Assembly (NCBI GenBank): GCA_964035545.1
Contig: OZ037773.1
Location: forward strand, 1,986,751-2,050,750
Length of the DNA: 64,000 nucleotides
From: Bugula neritina
Lineage: Eukaryota; Bryozoa; Gymnolaemata; Cheilostomatida; Bugulidae
Reading direction: 5' to 3'
In this document: in pieces, positions 1-14,964 of the stretch
Position numbering within the stretch: position 1 is the first letter of the stretch
How the letters are laid out: each line of letters opens with the position of its first letter
Notes under the pieces: model-generated
Databases searched by the model: none
Seen by the model: only the letters and a program-made list of their open reading frames with translations
Told to the model about the DNA's origin: nothing
Translations under genes and position numbers: made by a program

Positions 1-86
1 ATATTTTATAGAAACATAAATAATTTGAATTTTTGCTGTGTATTATTTAGTGTTGCACAGTAGGTTAGATTATTGAGTGATTTCAG

Positions 87-3000
87 TCAGCTTTGAGTGA
101 TGTGGCTGGACTCCGACAGCACCTCTGTAGACTCAGTCAGTACACGCAGCAGGTTGCTGATTCCCTGAGCCCGGCAGCACGTGCCAAACTGAGTGAGTTG
201 GTTGACAGCCTGACTGAGAATACTGACAGTCGGTGAGTATCACTATGTACTATGTACTATATACTATCACTATGTACTATATACTATCACTATGTACTAT
301 ATACTATGTACTGTATACTATATACTGTATACTATATACTGTATCCTATGTACTATGTACTATATACTACGTACTGTATACTATATACTGTATACTATAT
401 ACTGTATACTATATACTGTATACTATCACTATATACTGTATGCTATCACTATGTACTATATACTATCACTATGTACTATATACTATCACTATGTACTATA
501 TACTATCACTATGTACTAAATACTATCACTATGGACTATATACTATCACTATATACTATATACTATCACTATATACTATATACTATCACTATGTACTATA
601 TACTATCACTATATACTATATAGTAAGAACTTACCATAAATCAACATTTCTACAACACTGTAAAGTGAGCACTCTATATTAAAGTATATACTATGTTATG
701 TTGTATAGAGAGAACGCTATAGCTCAGCTATTAGACCTTCATGGTGAACTGGGACAGACTCGGGCTCAACACGCCACCCAGTACTCTCACTTAGAGCAAC
801 TTATTGACTCCTATGCTAATCAACTTACTTCCGCTGACTCTGCCCCTCTCTCCAGTCTCTCTGTGTGTCAGAAGAAACTGAAGCAGCTGCAGGTGTGCTG
901 TCGCTCATATATTTACATCATCATCTCTGTATTCACTAATTACCAAACAGAACTCCTTTGTATCTGTGTCAGTCTAACTGAAACTTATCATCTATCAGTC
1001 AATAGAAGCGGAAGAAGCAGATATCCAGCAGTCCGTTATGGCTCTTCAGGAAACAACCAACACCCTGTCTAAACTCATCCCTCCTGGCAACAAGCTCCGC
1101 CTACCATGTGGCGGTAAGCTCCACCCATCTGTTGCCGAAGCTGATATGCTGGAAGCAAAAGTGAAGGCGCTGTGCGCTGATCGATGGTCAAATCTCAGTG
1201 CCAAGTTAGCAGAGGTAGTATATTACAATATGACTATCTATATTATTACTATATTACAATGTGACTATCTATATTATTACTATATTACAATGTGACTATC
1301 TATATTATTACTATATTACAATATGACTATCTATATTATTACTATATTACAATGTGACTATCTATATTATTACTATATTACAATATGACTATCTGTATTA
1401 TTACTATATTACAATGTGACTATCAATATTATTACTATATTACAATATGACTATCTATATTATTACTATATTACAATGTGACTATCTGTATTATTACTAT
1501 ATTACAATGTGACTATCTGTATTATTACTATATTACAATACGACTATCTATATTATTACTATATTACAATGTGACTATCTGTATTATTACTGCATGATCG
1601 TATGACTATATTATTAATATACTGCAATATGGCTATCTACATTATTACTATTGCTGTTAGCATTTATTATCAATTTTCACAACCAGGTGAAAGAAGAAAC
1701 GGCTTGTGCTGTGAAACTGTACAACCAATTAGAAGAGAAGCAGAGAGAAATAAGAGGTGACAAACTACAACAAGTCATGTCAGAGCTAGCGGAAGCTGAG
1801 TCTAAGAAATTAACTTCTCTACCTTTATCAGAGCTAGGCAAGCTGTCACAAGCAGCCAACAAGGTAACATCTGCTCTCTCAATAAACCTCTAGCTATCAC
1901 CTTAATACTTCATATGCTAGTATGTTGATATCTTAATGGAATATTTTGCGTATGGTATAATAATATAGTTTATTATATTTACCAGAACTCTGCAGTCATC
2001 AGTCAGTTGTGGCAGAATTTCTTGTCTGCTAAAGATTTGGAGTCGTCTCTTTGTTCGCGGGTTGGAAATCTCAGTGAGCCGGTTATAAGCCCAGAAATCG
2101 CGACTCAGTTATCAGAGTGAGTGACAACCTCTATAACGATATGATATATCAGAGTAAGTGGTATGATATATCAGAGTAAGTGATATAATATATCAGAGTA
2201 AGTGGTATGATATATCAGAGTAAGTGATATAATATATCAGAGTAAGTGATATGATATATCAGAGTAAGTGGTATGATATATCAGAGTAAGTTATATGATA
2301 TATCAGCTAGAGTAAGATATATGATATATCAGAGTAAGTGATATGATATATCAGAGCAAGTGGTATGATATATCAGAGTAAGTTATATGATATATCAGCT
2401 AGAGTAAGATATATGATATATCAGAGCAAGTGGTATGATATATCAGAGCAAGTGGTATGATATATCAGAGTAAGTGGTATGATATATCAGAGTAAGTGAT
2501 ATGACATATCAGAGTAAGGGATATGATATATCAGAGTAAGTGATCGTCTTTCCAGTTAGATGATTTCTCATAATACCGTGTTAGTAGGAATGCTAGTAGT
2601 AGAAATACTGGTGTAATATATGGTATAACTTTACTGCATGGTATAATATACAGTATAGATTTATTAACATTAGTGTGTACATGCAGATATTTATAGATTC
2701 TACAAGTAGTTATAGCGATAGACATAAACACATTAATAATTGAACACTATGCATTATAAAAGACAGCATAAAAGTGTGATAAATGAAGAATCCACAACAA
2801 AACTGCAGGGCAAATATAATAAGCATGTTTGTTTTATCAACAAAGCTCGACAATTTTCTTCCTTTCTCTTAGCAAATGCAACATAAATTACTTGAATTTT
2901 CAAAAGAGATATAATTTTACTACTTCTAGCAGCATTTTTTGTGCATCTTTTTTATTTCTTGTGTTTAGTTTGGCATCTCGCTGTCAGAAGGTAGAAAGTG

Positions 3001-6000
3001 ATGCTGACACTACCTCAGCTAAGGTGAATCGGGCACTCACTACTCTACAGACTAACTTTGATGATTTGAAGAAGTTGGAAACTGAAGCTAAGGATTGTAA
3101 TTCACAGGAAGTGGAGGAAATGCAGGCTATGCAAGAACATCTGCAACAGTTGAAGGTATTTTTAAGTTATTCCTTACTAGATGTCATTGCATTCTGCTAT
3201 ATATACCATAGAACAGTATATCTTTTATACTATATACACTATACTATAGTATCTCTCTTATACTATAGACACACTATACTACAGTATCCTTCTTATACTA
3301 TAGACACACTATACTATACATTATACAATATTACATTCTTGTCTCATTCAGAGTCAAGTCACTAAACTCTACCAATCTAGTAACGAGCTTGTCTCTTCTT
3401 ACGGTGCGAACCTGCCACCAGAGGTCTCTAGTGCAATGAACTCTATACAGAATGTACACGAATCTCTCCTTTCTGAAATTCAGCAAAAGTCTGGACAAAC
3501 AGCAGAGTAAGTAGAATGGCCTTATTTTATTCTGATTGCTCTATTTTATTGTTATTGTTATATTTTGATTGTTATATTTCATTTTAATTGTTAAGTTTTA
3601 TTATAACTGTAATATCTCATTCTGATAGTGTTTTATTCTGACTGTTGTACTTTATTTTTAGTGTTATATTTTATTCTTGTTGTTATAATTTATTTTGATT
3701 TTAATATTATGTTCTGATTGTTATCTTTTGTTCTGATTGTTGCATTCTAATCTTATTGTCGTAGAATTATGGAGCAGTACAATGTAGTGCACACAATACA
3801 GCAGGACTTGGAGAAGTGGATATCCACCACTATGCAGACTATTAGTGGGGATGTAGTAGATAGTCAGATTGCTTTAACACAGCAGGTGAGTCATTAGAAG
3901 CCATACTTTGCACTCTTAACTCTGATTAGTGAGTTAATATCAGTTATAGACTATAGACTATATAGTCAACTATATAGTATAACTGCTATGCTGGTATATT
4001 AATTCACAGAAAGATCTAGAAGAACGAGTACTGGAATACAACAAGAAGCTATCAGAGTTTACCAGCAAGTCACATGACCTTGAGAATAGCCTCGGCTCCA
4101 AAGAAAGTCAGCGACTCCTTGAGACAGTCTCACATTTTCAGAAAAGTTTTAGTGGAATCAAGCAAGGTATTGGGAAGATACAAAGCAAAATTAGTATAAT
4201 AACTAATATTATAATAACTAATATCCTTGTTGGGGATTGAGACCAATGTATGACATCACTTCCAGGTGTTGACAGAAGACGCAGTCAAGTTTCACAACTT
4301 CTCACGGAAGAAGAGAATTTCCACTCGGACCTTAAAGAAGTAGAAGAGGTTCTTTCAGTTATGGAGGCGCTAGTTAAACAGGAAGTCACCGGAGTAAACC
4401 TTGAAAAGTGTGAAAAGTTGACCAATGAGTATCAGGTGTGTTATATGGTTGACCAATAAGCATTAAGTGTGTTATATAATTGACCAATGAGATACAACTA
4501 CAGTGCCGGGTTTACTTAAAAAAAGTAATACTGCCATTGATAAAAGTAAAGTACTAATCAGGACAGGCTTTACAAGCGGTCGTCCAATAGAATCAACTGG
4601 CAATCATTTAGTTATGCTAATAATACATTATCCACTTGCAGAATGAGTTGAAGAAGTTGCCACAGTTGGATCAGAAGCTCAATGACCTTGCCACCTTGTC
4701 AATCAGACTAGCTGACTCCTCCCACAATGCCAACACGTCAACTAAAGTTCTTGATCTCAAGAAAAACTGGGCTAGACTGAAAACTCTTGTCACACAGCAA
4801 GCAGGTTCTCTCAAGGTGAGCTATAGTGCTATAACTGGCAGGTGATCTCAGAGTATGGAGGTGTGACAGCTAGCTGATTTTTGTGAGGGTATGACAGCTA
4901 TCAGGTGCTTTAAAGGTATGGCAGCTAGCATGTGCTGAAATATGACAGCTAGCAGGTGCTGTAATATGACAGCTAGTGGATATAGAGTTATGACAGCTGG
5001 CAGTTACGCTTGACTTAAACAGGTGCTCCCAGGTACTCTACGAGATGATTTAATGTGTTTCATATTTAGGAGACAACAAAGCTGCTTCTAACAGCCCCAC
5101 AGTTAGTGGTGACTCATGAGGAATGGGCAGCCAATCAGCAAAGAGCAAAATCTGAAGCCGAGGATAGCCTTAGAGACTTGCACAGTAAAGTGGACGGCAG
5201 TGAGGTAAATGGAAGGATTTATAAAAGAGTTGGTAAAGTCCATGTATGAGTGTAGATAATTCATTGTATCTACACGTACGTAGTGATACACTCCACCTAT
5301 GTGCTTTAGTTGCTTGGTACTTGTAGATAATGCAAACAGATGGAGTTATGGAACAGTTGAAGGCCTACGAACTAGAGGATAGCAAGTTAAATGGTCTCTC
5401 TTTAAGGATAGACGAGCTGAGGAATAGGAAAGAGAAACTTCTAAGTGCCAGCGTAGATCCTCTCATGGTTAAAGATTGGGCAACGGAAATGAACGTAATA
5501 ATTCCAACCACTTTCTGTTATTGTCATTGAATTGTCATATGAATCTCTAACTATAGCTTTGTTTCAGTTACTATTGACTATACACATTTGCACTCTGTCA
5601 CTTTGTCAACTGTAATGTAATGCTTGTGAGTCACATGTTTGGTATGTCACATGCTAGCGATGTCATACACTTGTGATGTTTGCGGTGTCATGTAGCTGTG
5701 ATGTCATATATGTTTGTGATGTCATTCAACTGTGATGTCACATGTTTGTGGTGTGTTTACAGAAGATCAATGGCGAATTGAAGCAGTTGTACATGAAGTC
5801 TGAAGAGACACTGAAGAGACAGTCTAGTATTGTAGAAAAAGCTAACAGGCTGGCAGCTGAAGGAGTTAAAAGAGAGTGCATGTAAGTATTGGCACTGTAT
5901 CAGCATTGTATTAACAATAAGTCAACATTAATTCAATAATGAGTTGACATTGCGTCAACGAGTCAACGTTATGTCAATATTATGTCGACAATGAGTCACT

Positions 6001-9000
6001 ATTATGTCAACAATGAGTCAACAATGTGTCAACATTGTTATAAAATATACTGTGTATTTGTAGAGAGGACATCATAGCCCCTGTTCCAACACAAGTCCTA
6101 AATAATGGTATAGACCCAGCACCAGCGCCAGTGTTAGACCTAAGTCTAGACTCAGATCTCTGTGTAGAGGACGTCATAGTACCACAGCATAGTCAGCGCC
6201 AGTCTCTGGCTCAAGATAGTCAGGCAGCGAGACTTTTCACAGTAAAGAAGAACCGCGGCTCTCTAGAGGTTGTGACTAGAGTCTGCATATACTACAGTTT
6301 ATATTATATTACTTTATCTACATATTATATTACTGTTCATATTATAATACTCTATCTACATGTTATATTACTGCTTCTATTATAATACTCTATCTGCATA
6401 TATTACTGTTCATGTTATAATACTTTATCTACATATCTTACAAATTATATTATATTGCTCTCTATCTATACATACTGCAAGTTATATGTTCCTCTACCTG
6501 CATGTGTATGTACACACATGACTATAACACGTACACACATGACTATACATACATACATACATGACTATAACACATACTCACATGACTATAATACATACAC
6601 ACATGACTATACTACATACACACATGACTATAATACATACACACATGACTATAATACATACACACATGACTATAATACATACACACGTAATACAGTAGCT
6701 CAGTGCATTATATTGCAATACTCAATTGTTAAGGTGGAGGAGAAAATGCAGAAAATGATTTCTGAGCAGCAACATCTGCAGTCATCAGTTGCGGATGTTA
6801 ACAGAGAGATCACAAAGTGCCAGTGGACCTTAGACCAAGACTACCACACCACGGAGGAGCTTAAGCAATGTCTCAGTTCAATACAAGGCACTAAGGCTAA
6901 ACTAGGTGGGTGTATTTCTCTCTTTCTACTGTCTGTCATCTTCTATTGCAACTCTAAAGTAATGTCATGCTACTGGGTGTTATAGATGGCTTATCTAAGA
7001 TGGAAGGGGCGTCTCACGAGCCCTCCCTCCCCGTTCTGAAGATGAGTGTAGAGACGCTAGAGCTAAGGTGTCTCTCAGAGTTGCAGAGACAAGAGACAAA
7101 CGACAGTCTGTCACAGGAGCACCGAGACACTCTGGACAGCATCGAGGAGGAAGTGGCAGCATGCCAGAAGTACCTCCAGTATCTAGAGACAATGCCAGGA
7201 GGGGCTGAGGTAGTGTATATCTGTATAGTATCTCTCTCACTGTTTCAGCTCTACACTCTGTCTTTCTCACTGTTTCAGCTCTACACTCTGTATCTCACAC
7301 TGTTTCAGCCCTACACTGTGTTTCTCTCTATAACTGTTTCAACCCTACGCTGTGTCTCTCACACTGTTTCAGCTCTACATTCTGTCTCTCTCACTGTTTA
7401 AGCCCTACACTCTGACTCTCTCACTGTTTCAGCTCTACACTCTGTGTTTCTCTCACACCGTTTCAGCCCTACACTGTGCCTCTGGTTGTCTCATTGCAGG
7501 AGAAGCTGCCTGGTGTTGAACACAAAGTAAGTAAACTGCAGAGAATGTTTCAGACCCTCCAACTGATCAACCCCACTCTGTGTGAAGGATCTCTTGTCTC
7601 AGAGTATCTAGGCCAGCTTATGAATGACCTCCAGGCACTTCAAGGTCGCCTTGAGGTCATACCAGAAGAGGGAACATTTCAGAGTCATGGAAGAGAATTG
7701 CATACTTGGCAAGAACATATTTCTGAACATTTGAATAGACAAGAAGATGTAAGTTGTTAACATATACTTGCATACCCATGACCCACACATGTAAAACAGT
7801 TGAATACTGATCTTTATGATTTAGCATGCAGTGACTATCAATGTGATGCTGTGTAGTATGTTGATGAGCTGATACTTACTTTGGTTTCTGCGTCTTGTTT
7901 ATATAATATATATAATACTAGCAAACTATATTATTTTCTAATCATACATGTGTATTCCAACATCGAATTTTTTTTTGTTATTCTGAAAACTGAACAATAT
8001 GTGCTTCAATGGTTAGTTTTTAAGTTGTCCGAATAATTGTTAGAATATTCTTTCTAATGACTCATTCTTAGAATATTCATCATGATGACTCATTCTTAGA
8101 ATATTCATCATAATGACTCATTGTATAACCAGATGTACTTTCCTCACAGGACTCTGACCAAGAGTTTATAGAAAGTATCCTGGCAGAACTCTCTGCCTCT
8201 CTACAGACTCTCTTACAGTCTGACCAATCTGATGGCTCCATACATCCTACACTGGACTTTCTTTCTGTCTACAAGGAAGTGTTATCTGCAGCAGAAAAGG
8301 GTGTCAACCAAGATAGGTTGGTTGATGCAGAACAGGTTGATGATCATCGAGAGAATTTACAGGTTGGTGTATGGTAAACTTCTGGCTAGAAATATTGAGT
8401 TATTAGACAGAGGTTTTTTAATAGGAGCTGTCTACGCACTTCTTTCTACTGTTGCTATTTTCACAGCTAGTAAAATGATAGAGTTGTAACATTATACGCT
8501 AATACTATATGCTAAAGCTTTAGGCTGAGCATTGGCCAGTTTTAAACTATAAGTAAGTTTTAAGGTGCATTGAAATTATTTATGATCAATGTAGTCTGTT
8601 TTCTTATGATTTGTAGCACACTGTTTTTAAAATAAACTTGCCTGAAAACTGTTCTAGAAAATCTCCAATTCCTTAAAGTTTATAAAATGGTTAACATTCA
8701 AATCTTTGTGTACTTGTTCATCTGTTATCTAGAGGCCGAAGCTATGTTATTTTGTTATATAATAACAACAATAATGTGCAACATACAGTGTACGTGGTGT
8801 CTTTACAGAACCTGTTCCAGCTCTTTGAGAAATACAGATTGTATTTGGGAACTTTGAGTTTTTCCTCAAACGAAAGACAGCTAGAAAAGACAGTGAGAGA
8901 GCTCATTGACTCCACTCAGTCTCTACAGAAGTCTCTCTGGTGTCAGTCGGAGAAATCAATGAGGTTGCAGACGCTTACTTCCTGTCTCTACTCAGACTGT

Positions 9001-12000
9001 GACTCAATGCTGAAGTCACTCACTCAACTAGCTACTGACTACAATAACAATAAGACAAGTGAGTCACACATTGAATAGTGTAACTGCCAAGTCAATGTGC
9101 TCTTGTGACTATAACGTCTTTGCTTGAACTCAACTCTTTATTAACTGTTCTTGATTGTAGGCGGAGCTAAGCTACAGAAGTTGCTCGCGCCAATGGGGGC
9201 AGAATATCATGGACTAGTGGAGGCTGTTGATCAGCACCTATCAGAGTCTGTTCGAAGTCCAGAGTTACGAGAACAGACCAGGAGCATACAGCGAGTGTGG
9301 TCCTCCCTTCAGGAGCTGGTGATGAGTGACTGGTATGTGTTTATAAACATGGGAATAAATCACAGATACAAACAGATAGCCAGTGACTTCTGGCTGACAG
9401 TTGACATAGATTAGCAAGTGGTTGACACAGATTGACTAGTAGTTGACATAGATTAGCAAGTGGTTGACACAGATTGACTAGTAGTTGACATAGATTAGCA
9501 AGTGGTTGACATAGATTAGCAAGTAGTTGACACAGATTGACTAGTAGTTGACATAGATTAGCAAGTGGCTGGCATAGATTAGCAAGTGGTTGACACAGAC
9601 TGACTAGTAGTTGACATAGATTAGCAACTGGTTGACATAGATTAGCAAGTGGTTGACACAGATTGACTAGTAGGTGACATAGATTAGCAAGTAGTTGGCA
9701 TAGATTAGCAAGTGGTTCACATAGATAGCTAGTGCTTGACACAGATAAGCTGGTGCTTGACATACGTAAATTAGCAAGTGGTTGATGTAGATTAACTAGT
9801 GGTTGACACAGATCAGCAGGTGATTGTTTCTCTTCAGTGGACCAGATGATGAGGCAGTGAAGCTATACACTGAGTTGATGGAACACCAGAACTCTCAGAA
9901 TTCTGTTCAGAAAACTTTGGATCTGTCTGTCCCCCTCAACCTGTGCCTTCCCCAGGCTTTAGAGTTGCTCGTCGAGTTGGATATATTCAACTGGATATAC
10001 AAGGACCTCTTCAGTGATGGAGAACAAGTAGATTTAGATATCAAGTCGAGCGTTCTTTCCATCAAACCTAAAATTAATGCTATAAAGTATGTGTATTTTC
10101 ATGAAGCTAGGTATTTGCAGCATAATATGTACATGAAATATTGTATTTACGTTATATGTACGTACATGATTGCATATACTTATAGTAGAATACATACTTA
10201 CATTAACCGTAGAAAACAATGAGTAATTCATCTCCATATTATTAACACACAGGTCGAGTCTGCAAGAAAAGCTAAGGGAGTTTTCTCCCTCTGACTCTGT
10301 CACATTGTGTAAAGTATACACGTGGCTGGGAGATGTCAAACCATTCAACAAACAAATGACAACCATATCAGAAGTGCACAGTTTCTACCTTGACCTATTG
10401 GTATGTAGCTTTAGATCTATTGTCATTAGTTAAATACTGAGTATATACTTATTAATAGTTGTATGCTGAATATATACACAAGACATGGTCGCAATGTTAA
10501 TCTATATTTACTTTTATAGACCTACCAGTGCAATCTCAGTCAACGCACTTACCTAACTGGCCTGATGATGTCACTCATTGTGTCATGTGATTATGATGTC
10601 ATTGTGGCATCACAACACGCCCTCAAGTCTTTACACGACGCTAAAGTTGCAGCCAGCAAACAGCTTTTTGTCAGCAGTTCTCTCCGAGAATCTTATAAAG
10701 TAAGGCATGGTTTGGGCAGCATGATATTATTTACATATAAGTTACACCGTTTTATGATACTATATGGCTGTATAACATAAATTGGAATGTAGCAATGCAC
10801 TGCTGTGTAGTGTATCGGAATAGAATATATATTGTGTAAATGTTTCAAAATAATTTAATGTAATACAATGCTAGACTGTATAATTTGCTGTAATATAATA
10901 TTATAATACAACTCTATAAATTTTTATAATATAATACTATATGACTGTATAATACAATAAGATATATTACTACACAACTGTGTGTCATACTGTACTAGAA
11001 TATCATGCAACTGTATAATGTATTATATGACTGTCTATGCACTAGAATATAATACGATACAACCGTGTAGTATAGATATATACTGTACTATAATACTATA
11101 CAATTATAGAATGCACAATGCTCGAGTTAACATAATATTATTTTATGGCATGAGGTTTCAAGATATTCAAAAGGCAATTGCTGAATTTTAATTTAGAGAT
11201 ATAGTACGATGAAAAAAGATTTTGAAAAATGGATCAACGCAGTGAGCTGTCTATGCAAAGATTGTCCAATTGGATCCCAGCATTCTATCACATGGTTACT
11301 ACAACAGTGTGAGGTTTGTATATATTTCATATGTAACTGATTGAGGTCATGAATTGCAACTGATCGTATACTATGATGTCACACTATATACTATAATGTC
11401 ACACTATATACTATGATGTCACACTATATACTATGATGTCACATTACATACTATGATGTCACACTATATACTATGATGTCACACTATATACTATGATGTC
11501 ACACTATATACTATGATGTCACTTTTATGATGTAGGTGTTGCATTCTTCTGGCGTCAAATTGAAACAACTCAAAGAAGATTTTGTGAACGAATCAAAGTC
11601 ATTGAGCTCTAAAGAGATGTGCAGTCAAGTGGCCAGTAAAGAAGCTAATAGAAATATCAATGAACTTCTCAACAAACAGGTTCTCACTCAGCTTTACGAA
11701 ACTATAGGATCAAACTTACCTGGTTCTGTCAGTTCTTGGCAACCTTTTGTGGAAGTTGCTCAGGAAATATGGCTGATCCTAAGTACATGCTGAGACTGTT
11801 GATTAAATCTAGCACTTTAAACAGTCTGTTCTGGTGTCAGAAAAAATATTTTCTGATAGCAATTACCTCCGAGTTTTACGATAACAACACATCTGCATAT
11901 TTTTCCGTAGCCCGGGAGTGATGTATTAGCAAAAGTGATTGTTGGAACTAAGAAATGCATATTGTTAAGTTTAACGTCTGCTTTCTCGATTATCGATTGT

Positions 12001-14908
12001 TGAAATTCCTTTTGAGTTTTATGTTCTTGTACTTGTTTGGTGCACAGGAAGCATGTATGTTACAACTCAGCTCATTGGCTGACACCCTCAAAGCAGTGGA
12101 AAGTGGTTGGACAAATTTCAACAGAGTTTATGAGGAGAGTTATCTGACCCTGGATGACAAAGAGTCTCAGTTTGAGATGGTGCCCTGTTTATCTATCACC
12201 AACTGTGTCAAGGTATATATTAGTTTAATTATAATTAGTTTTATATTAGTTAATACTATACTTTGCTTCTCTCTGACCAACTTTGTCATTGTATATTAGT
12301 TTACGGTAGTGCTCTGTTTATTTCTGACCAAATTTATCATGGTATTTTACGGGAGCAGCCGTGGTCTAGGGGTTAGAACGTTTGTCTAGTAAACACGAAG
12401 GTCATGGGTTCAAGCCCTGACAAAAGCCATTGGTGATGTTAGGAAGAGCATTCAGTCATAATTGCTCCTGTGCCTCATTCAAATAAGTCCTTAGCCCGCT
12501 TTAACAAAAACCCTTTCTATCAGAGGTTTCTCACAGGGATAGTGACTATAAACTTGCGTGAGTTTTGTCATAGTATTTTAGTTTAACATATTACCCTGTA
12601 TCTGTGTAAATCACATCGTCAAGTTATATTAGTTTAATGCAATACCTTGTATCTGTTGGATTAACTTTGTCATAGCATATTACTCTATTGAATATTACCC
12701 TGTATATGTTAATCCTAGGAGTTTGAACGTCATGTGACTCACCTTCAACAGATACTGAATGGATCTGAAAGAGAGGCTGACAGAATTCAGTCCGTGGCTC
12801 ATAATCTACGACTCAGTGTGACGGTGCCTTCAGTTTTACAGGTAACTTCTCTTGTGTATTATATAATGTCTATTTTCACAGGTATGTTTTACAGTGTATC
12901 GTATAGTTCATAAGTGTATTATATAATGTATATTTTCACAGGTATGTCTTACAGTGTATTGTATAGTTCATAGGTGTATTATATAATGAATAGCCTATGG
13001 CGTATATATTCAGTCTGTTGTATTATATCATTACATTATATATCATATCACATTACATTATATTATAGCATATCATATATTGCATCGCGTTATAACATAT
13101 CATATAGTATATCATGTTATTTTATATTATGTAATATAATATGACATATATATTATGTTATACTATAACATATCTACATAATCAACAGACACTTGACAAA
13201 CAGACCAAGAGTGTCAAATCTAGAGAATCCAAACTTTATACTCAGAAGTTGCCACTGACTATTGAGAGATGGCAGAAAGCACAGCAGCTGCTTGTCAGAT
13301 ATGAAAAGTCATGTGACCACATACGACAACTACTTCAAGGTGCTCTATTCTATAGTATGCATGAGACCTAATACAGAGTGCTCTATTCTATAGTATGCAT
13401 GACAATTAATACAGAGTGCTATAATTTCCCAACATAATATTATAAACATGGCAATTAATCCAATGTACTTTCTAGGAGTTTTATAGGAGTTTCATATAAT
13501 GTTTTGTATTCTGCTCTCATCGTATGCTACATAATAAGCTTATTCTACTGTAGATGTCATTTCGTGCTTACATACTGATGACAGTAAGTTTAGCCCAAAA
13601 GATTTGGAGTTGTCTCTCTGCAATCATCAAAAGCTGCTACAGAAGGTCTCTTCCATTGACTGGGATGACGTGAAGAGACAAGCTCAAGGAATCTTTACAC
13701 TCACTAGACTCCGTCTAGACCATGTAAGATACTGTTGCTATACTTGATCAGTATTTTAATACTTCTCACACATGTCTTACCCTCGCTGTTCAACCAAGTA
13801 TCTGTAAATTCCTATACTTCTCTACTGTTATACTGATACATACTGTATTACTATATTACTATGTCTATATTGTTATACTCATACGTACTGCGTTACTATA
13901 TTACTATGTCTCTATTGTTATACTCATACATACTTTATTACTCTATTACTATGTCTCTACTGTTATACTCATACGTACTGTATTACTATATTACTATGTC
14001 TCTATTGTTATACTCATACATACTTTATTACTCTATTACTATGTCTCTACTGTTATACTCATACGTACTGTATTACTATATTACTATGTCTCTATTGTTA
14101 TACTCATACATACTTTATTACTCTATTACTATGTCTCTACTGTTATACTCATACGTACTGTATTACTATATTATTACTATGTCTCTATTGTTATACTCAT
14201 ACGTACTGTATTACTATATGTTGACAGGTTTCCCACCTGAAGCTGCAGGTCTCTTCTCATCACACTCAACTAGTTAGGAAAGTTTCCTCAATTACGGAGT
14301 TGTGTACTCGCCTGTCTCTCTCCGCTCAAACCATCCACTCTTTAGAGAACCGGCTGAGTAGGATGGAGAGAGATCCTTTGCTTACTAGTACTAGCACCAA
14401 GATGTCTCTACAGGTAGGTCTACTACATTGCTTACTAGTACTAGCACCAAGATGTCTCTACAGGTAGGTCTACTACATTGCTTACTAGTGCTAGCACCAA
14501 GATGTCTCTACAGGTAGGTCTACTACATTGCTTACTAGTACTAGCACCAAGATGTCTCTACAGGTAGGTCTACTACATTGCTTACTAGTGCTAGCACCAA
14601 GATGTCTCTACAGGTAGGTCTACTACATTGCTTACTAGTGCTAGCACCAAGATGTCTCTACAGGTAGGTCTACTACATTGCTTACTAGTACTAGCACCAA
14701 GATGTCTCTACAGGTAAGTCTACTACATTGCTTACTAGTACTAGCACCAAGATGTCTCTACAGGTAAATCTACTACATTCAACAGTAACAACTGCCTCTA
14801 TCACCGTTCAATGTTACCATCACTTACCATCACTAATACTACTACTGCTACTGCTATTACTACTGCTACTGCTATTACTACTGCTGCTGCCGCTGCTACT
14901 ACTACTAA

Positions 14909-14964
<56 letters not shown>

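Noticed and set aside
233-682. Tyr/Leu/Ile-rich reading frames
   Set aside because: Artefacts of the ~20-bp array at the start of an intron.
9341-9763. Minus-strand Leu/Cys/Asn-rich repeat frame
   Set aside because: It follows the 42-bp intronic minisatellite exactly.
12350-12430. Functional tRNA gene
   Set aside because: A and B boxes are present, but the acceptor stem and anticodon arm are degraded and it is followed by a SINE body with target duplications.
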